Assembly (NCBI GenBank): GCA_035532075.1 | Contig: DATKRV010000032.1 | Coordinates: forward strand, 1 to 28,610 | From: CAIVND01 sp035532075 | GTDB lineage: Bacteria > Actinomycetota > Acidimicrobiia > Acidimicrobiales > Bog-793 | Direction: 5' to 3' | DNA length: 28,610 nucleotides | Shown here: positions 7,209-15,427 of the stretch, in pieces | Numbering within the stretch: the stretch's first letter is position 1 | How the letters are laid out: every line of letters begins with the position of its first letter | Translations under genes and position numbers: made by a program | The notes under the pieces: model-generated | Seen by the model: the letters and a program-made list of their open reading frames with translations, nothing else | Told to the model about the DNA's origin: nothing | The model's database searches: none

Positions 7209-8402
7209 GTGGGGAACACTCGTCTTGCAATTGTGGGTCTTGGAGTAATTACCGGGACTCAGACTGGAAGGTCTCGTCGAATGCTCGTCAGTGAGGCGGC
7301 GCGTCTTGCTATCGAGGATGCCGGCCTTGACAAAACTCAGATAAACGGCGCGATAGAGATGCGGGCTGCACCGGGAGGGGGAGATCGCACAAATTACTCG
7401 GACGGCTTCCCCCGAATTTTGAATCTGCCGGTAAATTTCTATTTTCCCATTGGCCGAGGAGGTGCTCTCGCATCGCTCGGAATTGCGGCGGCGTATTCAT
7501 TTTTAGACCGCGGCCTCGCTGATTATGTGGTGATATCTGGCGCGACAGACGTTCGTTCACTTGCGGAGTTGGCGAGAGCGCGCGGTCACCGAGGGCGACC
7601 GCACGATCTCGAGAAAGAGGGTTACTGGGGGTCTCCCGTGGGGGAACTTCGCGCGATGAGCCATCACAGCTGGATGGCCGCCCGTCATATGGCGGTTTAT
7701 GGCACAACCAGTGAGCAGCTCGGGGCGATTGCAGTCCAGATACGTGAATGGGCTCAGCGAAATCCCGAGGCGCAGATGTATGGCAAACCAATGACGCTCG
7801 AGGATCACCAAAATTCACCGATGCTCGTCGAGCCCTATCACCTCTGCGACGTCGCTCAAGTTTCTGATGGTGCGTGTGCATTCATCGTCTCGACGGAAGA
7901 CCGAGCGCGCGACCTTCGGCAGGTTCCCGTGCAGATCCTTGGTCAGGGGTTTGGTGACGTTGCCGCGACGCTTTGGTGGGACAAGCTGAACTACACACAG
8001 ATGGCGATAAGAACGGCGCGCGACGCGGCCTTTTCCCAAGCGGGCATCACCCTCGATGACCTAGATGCAGCGATGCTGTATGACTGCTTCACCGCTGAAG
8101 TTCTCTTTCAGTTGGAAGGATACGGGTGGGCTCCACTTGGGGAGGGAGGAGCGTTTGCCGAGACTGGTGCAATTGGTCCAGGGGGCTCCATTCCGATCAA
8201 TACCTCTGGTGGACTTTTGTCCGCCTATCACATGGATGACCTGACCGGATTCATTGAGGCAGTTCGCCAGTTGCGTGGCGAATCGAAAGATCGCCAGGTT
8301 GTTGGTGCAAAAACCCTGATGTTCACCAGTCATGGTGGGGAAATGCTTTCACCGGGCATGTGCTCGATTCATGCATCGACCATCCTTGGAGTTGGCCGTT
8401 AG
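7209..8402 (+). CDS. Thiolase-like protein of the Ltp2/SCPx class, no catalytic Cys
   Basis: This thiolase-superfamily protein has 397 residues. The N-terminal LAIVGLGVITG and the C-terminal half GGSIPINTSGGLLSAY follow the SCPx/lipid-transfer-protein branch. At the usual nucleophile position the sequence is GRGGALASL (residues 82-90), so Cys is absent. Instead it keeps Y291 (LYDCFT) and Y340-H341 (AYHMDD), where the steroid aldolase Ltp2 uses tyrosines. It is therefore more likely an aldolase/retro-aldolase on a CoA ester than a true thiolase. The GTG at 7209 is the only usable start after the upstream in-frame stop, with GAAGGG six bases before it. The DUF35 gene follows 47 bases later, the standard partner arrangement. 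The substrate is unknown. Confidence 0.8.
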   Translation: MGNTRLAIVGLGVITGTQTGRSRRMLVSEAARLAIEDAGLDKTQINGAIEMRAAPGGGDRTNYSDGFPRILNLPVNFYFPIGRGGALASLGIAAAYSFLDRGLADYVVISGATDVRSLAELARARGHRGRPHDLEKEGYWGSPVGELRAMSHHSWMAARHMAVYGTTSEQLGAIAVQIREWAQRNPEAQMYGKPMTLEDHQNSPMLVEPYHLCDVAQVSDGACAFIVSTEDRARDLRQVPVQILGQGFGDVAATLWWDKLNYTQMAIRTARDAAFSQAGITLDDLDAAMLYDCFTAEVLFQLEGYGWAPLGEGGAFAETGAIGPGGSIPINTSGGLLSAYHMDDLTGFIEAVRQLRGESKDRQVVGAKTLMFTSHGGEMLSPGMCSIHASTILGVGR

Positions 8403-8449
8403 CGCAGCGTAGTTTTGTCGGAGCGATCTCATCTGAAAGGCAGATCAGC

Positions 8450-8887
8450 ATGACAACTGAATGGACCAAAGCTCGTCCGAATATTGATCTTGATAATCAG
8501 GAGTTCTGGGCTGGTCTTCGAGACCATCGGTTCCTCCTGTGGCATTGCGGCGTCTGTGGCGCTTGGTACTGGCCGAAGGCTTATTGTCGGTATCACGAGA
8601 ATCAACCGTTTGCCGCCCAAATGTCCTGGGTGGAATCGAGTGGGCGGGGGGTAATCCACTCTGCCAATGTCCATCGCAGTGTTCTCGATCCCGCATGGAA
8701 AGAGGACACCCCTTTTGCGTACGTACTCGTCGAGCTCGATGAGGGCCCGATGATCTCCTCGACGCTGCTTGACTACACCGAGGACCCCATTCGCGTTATC
8801 GGCCGAAAGGTCGGTGTCGTATATGAGGATCATCTTGACGTAGGTGAAGGATTTGTCCTTCCGAAGTTCGCATTGCTCGATTCCTGA
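8450..8887 (+). CDS. DUF35 OB-fold/zinc-ribbon partner of the thiolase-like protein
   Basis: DUF35 proteins pair with thiolase-fold enzymes (for example ChsH2 with Ltp2) and help bind the acyl-CoA. The 145-residue product opens with the family helix FWAGLRDHRFLLWHC. The rubredoxin-like zinc ribbon follows (CGVCGAWYWPKAYC, then RYH), and then an OB fold (GRGVIHSANVHR, PFAYVLVELDEGPMISSTL, GRKVGVVYED). The metal site reads C-x2-C-x9-C-x2-H, with His in place of the usual fourth Cys. The open frame extends back to 8360, inside the thiolase-like gene, but the family N-terminus fits the ATG at 8450, with AAAGG about ten bases upstream. Confidence 0.85.
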   Translation: MTTEWTKARPNIDLDNQEFWAGLRDHRFLLWHCGVCGAWYWPKAYCRYHENQPFAAQMSWVESSGRGVIHSANVHRSVLDPAWKEDTPFAYVLVELDEGPMISSTLLDYTEDPIRVIGRKVGVVYEDHLDVGEGFVLPKFALLDS

Positions 8888-8939
8888 CAGGGAAAGTGAT
8901 GCAAGAAGAGGTGCGGCTTCGAATCAGGAGGGAACCTTC

Positions 8940-11090
8940 GTGCTAGTTGTGGGGCAAGATTTGGCGGAGCGCTTTCTCAAGGCAGATTCTGTTGCCATTG
9001 TGGGAGCGTCCGAGAGACAGCATCACACGCTTGCGTTGATGAAGTGCCTTGTCGGAGCAGGGATGGATGCTGGGAATATCTTCCTGGTGAGTCTGACAAG
9101 TCCAATCGTTCACGGTATTGCTACGGTGCCGACCCTGAAAGACCTACCGTCAAAGCCAGCCCTTGTCGTTTGTTTGGTCTCGGCGCGCTATGTATCGAGC
9201 GTCCTTACCGATGCAGGTGAACTCGGCATCGGCGCGTTTGTCTGCGTTGCGGATGGGTTCGCGGACGCGGGTGAAGCAGGTCGAGAACTCCAAGATGAGC
9301 TCGTTGAGATTGGGCGGAGATTTGATGTCGCCATTCTTGGACCAAACACGCTTGGTTACCTGGCACCCGGTTTTGGCATTGGTTCGTGGGTCGGCGATTG
9401 GTCGGCGGTAGACGTTCCATCCGTACGAGATGGTGGGGCTGTGATCGTGGCTCAGTCGAGCGGCATGTTGAATATCTTGTTACAACTTGCGGCTTACCGG
9501 CGGATTGGAGTCAAAGCTGCTGTCTCCGTTGGGAACGAAGCCGTTGTCGATGCTGCGCAGTTTATTGGCGCATTTTCAAGGATCGAAAGTGTCAAGGTAA
9601 TCGGTGTCGTTCTTGAAAGTACGATGCGACCACGCGCTCTCGTCTCAGCATTTCTGGAGGCTCGGCGAAATGGGAAGCGCCTTTGGATATTGAAATTCGG
9701 AAGTTCAGAGATCGGTCGCAAAAACGCGCTCTCACACTCTGGTCGTCTGGCGAGTCCGGGACGGATCTGGGATGCAATATTCGCGAAACTCGGCGTTGGG
9801 ATCGCGGAGGATTTCGATGAATTCCTCGAGGGTCTTGGCCTCGCCTCTTGCTTTATCGCGGCGAATTATCAGGCTACCGGGGCTCTTGGATTTCTCACCG
9901 TTTCTGGGGGAGATGTGGGACTTGTCAGTGACCTTTGCGAAAGGACCTGCGTTCCGCTCGCGGCCCTGTCAAAAGAGACCGAAGATCGATTGCTCGGCGT
10001 TGAGGGAAACGTCACTCACGCGTGCGCAAATCCGATTGATTTGGGTTTAATCGGTCATCGCCTCGAGGTGCTTGATGGCATTGCGGAGGCTATTTTCGCT
10101 GATGATCAGGTGGGTTATGTCGCGGGACGACTTGCGCTTCCCTGGAAATTCTCTCAACGCGCCGCAGCCATGTACGAGGTACTGCTTACAAGATCAGCCA
10201 AGGCAAAGAAGCCTCTCGTAATTATTACCCGAGGGGCAGAACCACTTGACCCGCGGTGGTATGATTTTTTCGCGGGGCAAAATATCGCCCTCTTGACCTC
10301 TTACGCCTCGGGAATTCGCACCATCCGGGCAGTCACCTCGATGTTTGAGGCAAAAGGCCACATATCTGATTGGATGCCATCAGAGTTGCCCGAATCTGTC
10401 GCGCTTGGCAACGGCGATGATCGAGTGCTCGGATGGCACGCGACCCAAGAGGTCATCTCTCGGTGGGGAATCAAATACGTTGAAGCTGGCATAGCGAATC
10501 AGATCGATGAGGTGATCACGATTGCAAAGAGGGTTGGCTTCCCGGTGTGCGTCAAGGGACTGGTTCCGGACGTCATCCACAAAAGCAATGCCGGATTGGT
10601 GCATTTGAATATTTCAAATGAAAGATCCCTGCTTTTGGCATGCGAAGACATATCACGCCAACCTTTGGTGACGGCGTTCGAATCAGATCTCTATTTCGAA
10701 GTTCAGCCGATGCTTCCAATTGCATGTGAGCTCTTTCTCGGCATGGTTCGAGATCCAATAGCTGGCCCAGTGGTTACGGTCGGATCTGGAGGCACCAATG
10801 TCGAGACCCTCGAGGACGTCGTCTGTATTCTTCCGCCAGCAACGGAAGAAGAGATCATTGACACATTGCATAAATTGAGCATCGGCGCACAGCTCTTTGG
10901 CAGATTCTCACAACGTCAGATTATGAAGTTTGTCGATACCGTGCGCTGCTTCGCCTCTGCGATTGTCGAAATTGACGGACATGTGACGCAGGTCGATCTC
11001 AATCCAATGGTATTCACGCTATCCGGTGAGGTGCTCGCCATCGACGCAGCGGTGGCTGTCTCAAATGCTCAGACGGGAGCAACGCGATGA
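8940..11090 (+). CDS. ADP-forming acyl-CoA synthetase (fused alpha-beta, ATP-grasp)
   Basis: This enzyme class interconverts acyl-CoA, ADP and phosphate with acid, CoA and ATP through a phosphohistidine. The 716 residues run CoA-binding domain (SVAIVGAS near the N-terminus), succinyl-CoA-synthetase-like domains (ILGPNTLGYLAPG; FLTVSGGDVGLVSD) and a C-terminal ATP-grasp (GFPVCVKGLVPDVIHKSNAG, TVGSGGTNVETLEDV, VDLNPMVF). H266 in ALSHSGRLA is the expected phosphohistidine. Open reading extends upstream to 8844, inside the DUF35 gene, but AGGAGGGA at 8926-8933 sits six bases before the GTG at 8940, which decides the start. It overlaps the next gene by four bases (ATGA). It probably activates the imported acid, or recovers ATP from a CoA ester. 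Confidence 0.88.
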   Translation: MLVVGQDLAERFLKADSVAIVGASERQHHTLALMKCLVGAGMDAGNIFLVSLTSPIVHGIATVPTLKDLPSKPALVVCLVSARYVSSVLTDAGELGIGAFVCVADGFADAGEAGRELQDELVEIGRRFDVAILGPNTLGYLAPGFGIGSWVGDWSAVDVPSVRDGGAVIVAQSSGMLNILLQLAAYRRIGVKAAVSVGNEAVVDAAQFIGAFSRIESVKVIGVVLESTMRPRALVSAFLEARRNGKRLWILKFGSSEIGRKNALSHSGRLASPGRIWDAIFAKLGVGIAEDFDEFLEGLGLASCFIAANYQATGALGFLTVSGGDVGLVSDLCERTCVPLAALSKETEDRLLGVEGNVTHACANPIDLGLIGHRLEVLDGIAEAIFADDQVGYVAGRLALPWKFSQRAAAMYEVLLTRSAKAKKPLVIITRGAEPLDPRWYDFFAGQNIALLTSYASGIRTIRAVTSMFEAKGHISDWMPSELPESVALGNGDDRVLGWHATQEVISRWGIKYVEAGIANQIDEVITIAKRVGFPVCVKGLVPDVIHKSNAGLVHLNISNERSLLLACEDISRQPLVTAFESDLYFEVQPMLPIACELFLGMVRDPIAGPVVTVGSGGTNVETLEDVVCILPPATEEEIIDTLHKLSIGAQLFGRFSQRQIMKFVDTVRCFASAIVEIDGHVTQVDLNPMVFTLSGEVLAIDAAVAVSNAQTGATR

Positions 11091-13246
11091 AATTCGATGA
11101 CGTCAGCAACTTCAAAGATCGGGAGTTGCCGCTCAGTGGAATCTCTGTGTTGGAGGTTGGTGGATCGTTGCCCAGTCGGATGCTTGCGAAGCTACTCAAA
11201 GACCAGGGCGCACAGATGACGCATGTGGTCGTCGCCTCTCGAAAATTCCCAGTGCTTGATTTTGATGAGACCACCGACATCATAGAGATTGATCTTGAAA
11301 GTGAACTCGGTATTGCAACGTTGGTACAACTCATTGATCGAGAGAGCGTACTGGTTGATGGTCTTGGTGGAGAGGGCCTTGCGGAGTTTGGTCTCAGTTA
11401 CGAGCGCCTAAGAGATCAACATACCCAGTTGTTGTACTGTCACCTCAAATCGATGCCTGATGAGGGGCCGGAGGTTCCTTTGGAGCTCGTCGAATGGATT
11501 GTCGCCGGCGAACTCGGACTTCACCGAGCTGGGTTGGGTGAGATGTGCGAACCGCTATCTCTTGCAAGCGCGTATGGGGCAATGCAGGCAGCCGTGTACC
11601 TGATTGCTGGACTCATTCACCGAGAGCGGTGCGCGGTCGGCTCTGACATTCGGGTCTCGCTTTTTGGCGCGGCCATTATGGTCTTGAATCGACGTCTTTT
11701 GAAGGTGAAAGACCCAGCGTTTGGCGATCCTTTGGGCAAGTTTCGCCTACCCATTCAAGAGCGCTACCTCACCTTGGATGGTCGAACCATTCAAAGTCAG
11801 GGCGCCGTCGAGTCGGTCGCGAAGTCAGTTTTGAGCGCCCTTGGACTTGATCAATGGCAGGACGAAGCGCTTGCAGGGATTACCGCGTTTGCGACTCAAG
11901 AACAAGAACAGCTCTGGCGAGCGCGTTTTGCCGAAGCCTTTGCAAGCCGCACTGCTGCCGAGTGGGAATCGGCAATCGCAGCTGAGGGAGGAGCAGCGAC
12001 GATCTGTAGAGACCGGGAAGAATGGATTCATGAGCAGCACGCGTTCGATGCCGAAATCTTCTTAGAGGCTGGTGATGGTGATATTCGCGTTGGTCCTGGC
12101 GTACGAGTCTTTGCAAGAGAAAAGAGTTCGTCAGCGCCGAATGCGAACCTGTGGCCCTCGGTCGCACCATCGAACCGGCTGCCCCTTGCTGGCCTGCGGG
12201 TGATAGATCTGGCAATTATTCTCGCCGGGCCGACGTGTGGTCGGCTTCTCGGTGAGCTTGGCGCGGATGTGATCAAAATTGACGCTCCAGACCGTATCGG
12301 CCTCCCCTGGGTGAGTCCGTATGGCTGGCTCGATGTGAATCGCACAAAGCGGAGCATTCTTGTAGACCTGAAGACCGAAGAGGGTCGCGAGATTCTTTGG
12401 AAGTTGCTGGAGACCGCAGACGTGTTGTTGGAAAATTACCGTGCAGGAAAGATTGCAGAGCTGGGGTTTACCTTCGAGAGCATCGCCAAACGCAATCCGA
12501 AGATTGTTCACGTCTCATTGAATGCCTATGACTACGGAGGGTCCTTCAGCGGTCGCCCTGGGTGGGAACAAAATGCCCAGGCGATGTCAGCGATGCAGGC
12601 CTCGCGAGCCACAGGTGGAGTTCCCAAGCAGGTACCCGTTCCAATCAATGACTTTGGAACTGGTTATCTCGGTGCATACGGAACTCTGCTTGGGATCTTT
12701 GCCGCCCGTCATTCTGGAATGCCTCAACGTGTGCTCGGTAGCCTCTCGCGCACGGGAACTTTCATTCAGACTGCTGAGTATGGATCTACCCAAGCTATCG
12801 AGAATGGCGGTAAAACACGATTCGTTGAGTCTGCGAGAATTCAGTTTTTTGCCGTTTCAGATGGAATGATTGCGGTTGAAGCATTGTCAGCTGACGCAGC
12901 CAGGATTTCTGAAATTATTTCTGCCAAGGATGTGACAGAGGCGGTCGCCAGTCTTGGAAGAGCAGGTTTCACTGCACATATTGCCCGTACTCCAGAAGAT
13001 CTCCTGGATACAAAATGGGTCCGTGACGTGGGTCTGCTCGAAGACTGGATTCATCCGAAGTGGGGAACGATGACGAATGTGTTTGCCCATGCGAAGGCAA
13101 CAGCGTTTGAAAAAAGACGGGGGTGGCCGGCTGAGAATCCTGGCGAGCGAACGGTGGAGGTGCTCAATGAACTTGGGTACACAGAACAGGTAATCGCTCA
13201 GTTGATCGACAACAAGATTGTCTATCCGGAACAATCACTCTTTTGA
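11087..13246 (+). CDS. Tandem CaiB/BaiF (family III) CoA-transferase
   Basis: Family III transferases move CoA between carboxylates through an aspartyl-CoA anhydride. The 719-residue product contains two copies of the fold. The second (about 363-719) is canonical: LPLAGLRVIDLAIILAGP, LGADVIKIDAPD, NRTKRSILVDLKTEEGRE, ADVLLENYRAGK and the likely catalytic D522 in PINDFGTG. The first (about 12-340) retains the start (LSGISVLEVGG) and the later VGSDIRVSLFGAAI segment, but has no Asp at the matching place (SLASAYG) and lacks the KRS and ENYRPG motifs. So one half is probably structural, standing in for the second chain of the usual interlocked dimer. Its start overlaps the synthetase stop (ATGA), indicating a shared substrate. 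Confidence 0.87.
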   Translation: MKFDDVSNFKDRELPLSGISVLEVGGSLPSRMLAKLLKDQGAQMTHVVVASRKFPVLDFDETTDIIEIDLESELGIATLVQLIDRESVLVDGLGGEGLAEFGLSYERLRDQHTQLLYCHLKSMPDEGPEVPLELVEWIVAGELGLHRAGLGEMCEPLSLASAYGAMQAAVYLIAGLIHRERCAVGSDIRVSLFGAAIMVLNRRLLKVKDPAFGDPLGKFRLPIQERYLTLDGRTIQSQGAVESVAKSVLSALGLDQWQDEALAGITAFATQEQEQLWRARFAEAFASRTAAEWESAIAAEGGAATICRDREEWIHEQHAFDAEIFLEAGDGDIRVGPGVRVFAREKSSSAPNANLWPSVAPSNRLPLAGLRVIDLAIILAGPTCGRLLGELGADVIKIDAPDRIGLPWVSPYGWLDVNRTKRSILVDLKTEEGREILWKLLETADVLLENYRAGKIAELGFTFESIAKRNPKIVHVSLNAYDYGGSFSGRPGWEQNAQAMSAMQASRATGGVPKQVPVPINDFGTGYLGAYGTLLGIFAARHSGMPQRVLGSLSRTGTFIQTAEYGSTQAIENGGKTRFVESARIQFFAVSDGMIAVEALSADAARISEIISAKDVTEAVASLGRAGFTAHIARTPEDLLDTKWVRDVGLLEDWIHPKWGTMTNVFAHAKATAFEKRRGWPAENPGERTVEVLNELGYTEQVIAQLIDNKIVYPEQSLF

Positions 13247-13262
13247 TACCTGAATTGTTCCG
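13227..13262 (+). repeat. 9-bp inverted repeat spanning the CoA-transferase stop codon
   Basis: CGGAACAAT (13227-13235) matches ATTGTTCCG (13254-13262) perfectly across an 18-base loop containing the stop codon. There is no T tract after it, so it is a weak terminator candidate. It sits at the junction between the operon and the IS256 remnant. Confidence 0.35.
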
Positions 13263-13578
13263 TTTCCGGGATGACAGCTGCTCGGACCGTGTCCATTATC
13301 TATCCGCGGGACGCCTTGAACAGGTGCTCGTTCGCCATGGCTGCCAGTTCCCTTTTGAATCGGCCCGGCCCGGGTCGATAAAAGTCGCACGTGGCCGCAA
13401 TTGCGCCGGTTCTCGCGGGTCGCTGATCGCTCATGACGACCTGCCTCGATCACCTTGGTCGCCCCGTCTCGACCGGAGTCTGCAAGAGAAATTCGACGCT
13501 CTGGCGGATCAGATCGATATCTTCACCTTGACGTAACGCGCCGAGCAGCGCGTATGGGTCAAAATCATCTTCGGCCAT
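13247..13578 (-). pseudogene. Decayed IS256-family transposase fragment
   Basis: This is a remnant of a mutator-type DDE transposase, N-terminal part only. On the minus strand an ATG at 13578 opens a frame with MAEDDFDPYALLGALRQG, then DIDLIRQSVEFLLQ, which stops at 13450. Similarity then continues in another frame from 13453 downward with VIEAGRHERSATRENRRN and RLLSTRAGPI. This is the conserved IS256 pattern of an EAEVTxxIGAxRHERS-like block, then RNG and LSTxAGD. So at least one indel lies near 13455-13470, and the family similarity is lost below about 13345. The catalytic domain is absent. Such a relic directly upstream of rsmD suggests a past insertion or rearrangement boundary. Confidence 0.65.
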
Positions 13579-13698
13579 CGGTTCGTACTCTTTGCCGTAT
13601 CTGTCACGACGCGTCAAGATTCATTCCGATGGTCCACCTCTTGAGGATCTTCGGCGCTATTTACCACCACGCAGGGGGGCCAACTGTAGCGTTGAGAG
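13579..13698. other. Leader region of rsmD, no gene seen
   Basis: About 120 bases between the transposase relic and rsmD. The promoter of the housekeeping block would be expected here or inside the relic, yet no hexamer pair with proper spacing is obvious. Part may be the IS256 end; the terminal repeat cannot be verified from one side. Confidence 0.3.
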
Positions 13699-14340
13699 AT
13701 GCGCGTCATTAGTGGTGAGGCGAGAGGACGCAAGTTCTTGGCACCGAAGATGGATTCGGTTCGTCCGACTTCAGATCGGGTACGCGAGGCGATCTTCGAC
13801 GTGCTTGGTCATCTCGGTGGCCTCGTAGGGGCACGGGTTCTCGACCTGTTTGCGGGCTCCGGAGCATTTGGCATCGAATCTCTCTCACGTGGCGCCATGG
13901 GAGCGGTATTTGTCGATCAGGATCGAGAGGTGATCAGGACGATCAAGGATAATCTCGTTGCCGTCAAACTCGACGATGCCAGCAAGATCGAGGTGATCCA
14001 GAACGACGCCATCGCCTACTGCCGTGTCCATTCCAATGCACATGCCTTTACAGCCGGAACCGCCGGGGAGCCCTTGCCCCTCGATAGCCGACCACGCGGT
14101 GAAGGCTTTGACATCACCTTTTGTGATCCGCCGTATTCCTTTGTGAACTGGCCGAAACTGCTCGGCGTCATCCCTGGAGACCTGCTCGTGCTCGAGCATT
14201 CCGGGCCTCTCGCCCTTCCCGAGAACTTCGACGTCTACCGCGTCTATCGATACGGAAGTACGCTCGTCACTGTGGCGAACCGGAGGCGAGGACCAGAGGG
14301 GGAGATTGTTTTGTCCCAAGAGGTCTTGGAGCCACAGTGA
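13699..14340 (+). CDS. rsmD: 16S rRNA (guanine966-N2)-methyltransferase RsmD
   Basis: RsmD methylates G966 of 16S rRNA during 30S assembly, using S-adenosylmethionine. The 213-residue product starts MRVISGEARGRKFLAP and continues RPTSDRVREAIFDVL, both diagnostic for the family. The SAM-binding loop is VLDLFAGSGAFGIESLSRGA and the catalytic motif is DPPY (FDITFCDPPYSF). A small insert of about 20 residues (around ANAHAFTAGTAGEPLPLDSR) precedes the DPPY strand. Its stop overlaps the coaD start (GTGA), the common rsmD-coaD coupling. It is the first gene of the housekeeping block after the transposase relic. Confidence 0.94.
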   Translation: MRVISGEARGRKFLAPKMDSVRPTSDRVREAIFDVLGHLGGLVGARVLDLFAGSGAFGIESLSRGAMGAVFVDQDREVIRTIKDNLVAVKLDDASKIEVIQNDAIAYCRVHSNAHAFTAGTAGEPLPLDSRPRGEGFDITFCDPPYSFVNWPKLLGVIPGDLLVLEHSGPLALPENFDVYRVYRYGSTLVTVANRRRGPEGEIVLSQEVLEPQ

Positions 14341-14816
14341 CAACTGCAATCTTTCCGGGTTCGTTTGACCCTTTGCACAACGGACATCTCGAGATCGTCG
14401 AACGCGCCCACAAACTATTCGAGCGTGTCATCGTCGCCGTATTGCGCAATCCGCAGAAGTCGGATCCACTCTTTCCCTCGGAGATCCGCGAGGAGTTGAT
14501 CCGGGAGTGTTTTGCGCATCTCGCACACGTTGAAGTCGTGACGATGCAGACGCTCGTTGTCGAGGTCGCCCGCTCAATCGGTGCGGACGTGATCATCAGA
14601 GGTCTCCGTGCCGTCTCGGATTTTGAAAACGAACTCCAGATGGCGCAGATGAACCAGCAACTTTCGGGAATCGAGACACTGTTCATTCCTACAGGTGCGA
14701 CATATTCATTCATCAGCTCGCGACTTATCCGCGAGGTCGCCACATTCGGCGGCGATGTTAGCCTGTTTGTTCCCGAACCGATCCTACGAGAGATGAAGGA
14801 ACGATTCCGTGACTGA
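14337..14816 (+). CDS. coaD: Phosphopantetheine adenylyltransferase CoaD
   Basis: CoaD transfers AMP from ATP to 4'-phosphopantetheine, the penultimate step of coenzyme A synthesis. The 159-residue length is standard. The nucleotidyltransferase HxGH motif is H14-N-G-H17 in PGSFDPLHNGH. The second ATP motif ISSRLIREVA occurs near residue 130. ADVIIRGLRAVSDFENELQMAQMN (about 83-106) is the phosphopantetheine-binding and hexamer region. The start is GTG in a four-base overlap with the rsmD stop; its own stop overlaps the next gene by eight bases. Confidence 0.96.
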   Translation: MTTAIFPGSFDPLHNGHLEIVERAHKLFERVIVAVLRNPQKSDPLFPSEIREELIRECFAHLAHVEVVTMQTLVVEVARSIGADVIIRGLRAVSDFENELQMAQMNQQLSGIETLFIPTGATYSFISSRLIREVATFGGDVSLFVPEPILREMKERFRD

Positions 14817-15390
14817 CCCCTCAGAAATTGCCCAAGACCGAGAGCGAGCCAGCGTTGACTTTGCCGAGGTGATTGACGAGTTGCTCGCGATCATCGAGAC
14901 AGCGAAGTCCGTCCCCCTCTCGTCATCGGTGCTCGTCAGTCGCGACGAGGTGACCGATATCCTTTTGAGTGCTCGGGAGGCGATTCCCGTCGAATTGTCG
15001 CGTGCTAAACGACTGCTGATTGAACGGAACGAGATCTGGGCCCAGGCCGAACGCGATGCGAATGCACTGATTGACGAGGCACGCGCGCAGGCGGCGCATC
15101 TGGTGCAGCGCACCGAAGTCGTGCGCCAAGCGAACTCGCACGCGGAACGTCTCATCGCGGAGGCGCAGGCGTCGGCCTACTCAATCAGACGCGAGGCCGA
15201 AGACTTCATCGATAAGAGGCTTGCCGCTGCCGAGATCGTCATCGATCGGGCACAGCGCACGCTCCAGGTCGGGCGAGAGAAGCTCAAGTTGAACCACGCC
15301 CACAGAGTCGGTATCGCGCCTTCGAAAGAGGCGGATACCAATGAACCGATGGCCGGGGCTGTCGGTCTGTACGATCAGGACAATCGCTGA
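14809..15390 (+). CDS. SepIVA/DivIVA-like coiled-coil protein (Rv2927c type)
   Basis: In mycobacteria the homologous protein (SepIVA, Rv2927c) is a DivIVA-like factor needed for septation. The 193 residues have no enzyme motif. The N-terminus DFAEVIDELLAIIETAKSVP matches the conserved start of that family, as does the VSRDEVTDILLSAREAIPVEL block. A long charged heptad region follows (about 64-165) with Ala/Glu/Arg-rich repeats such as AERDANALIDEARAQAAHL. It is shorter than the mycobacterial protein as I remember it (about 245), mainly in the coiled coil. The GTG start lies in an eight-base overlap with the coaD stop (GTGACTGA). The position between coaD and DUF177 supports the assignment. 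Confidence 0.75.
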   Translation: MTDPSEIAQDRERASVDFAEVIDELLAIIETAKSVPLSSSVLVSRDEVTDILLSAREAIPVELSRAKRLLIERNEIWAQAERDANALIDEARAQAAHLVQRTEVVRQANSHAERLIAEAQASAYSIRREAEDFIDKRLAAAEIVIDRAQRTLQVGREKLKLNHAHRVGIAPSKEADTNEPMAGAVGLYDQDNR

Positions 15391-15427
15391 CCTGAAGGCC
15401 CGTTCATCGTTGGCGCGAGGATGGATC

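Noticed and set aside
13243..13536. 97-residue plus-strand frame downstream of the CoA-transferase
   Set aside because: The opposite strand carries recognisable IS256 transposase pieces, so this is a shadow.
13455..13712. 85-residue plus-strand frame overlapping the rsmD start
   Set aside because: It overlaps the IS256 relic and rsmD in another frame and has no motif.
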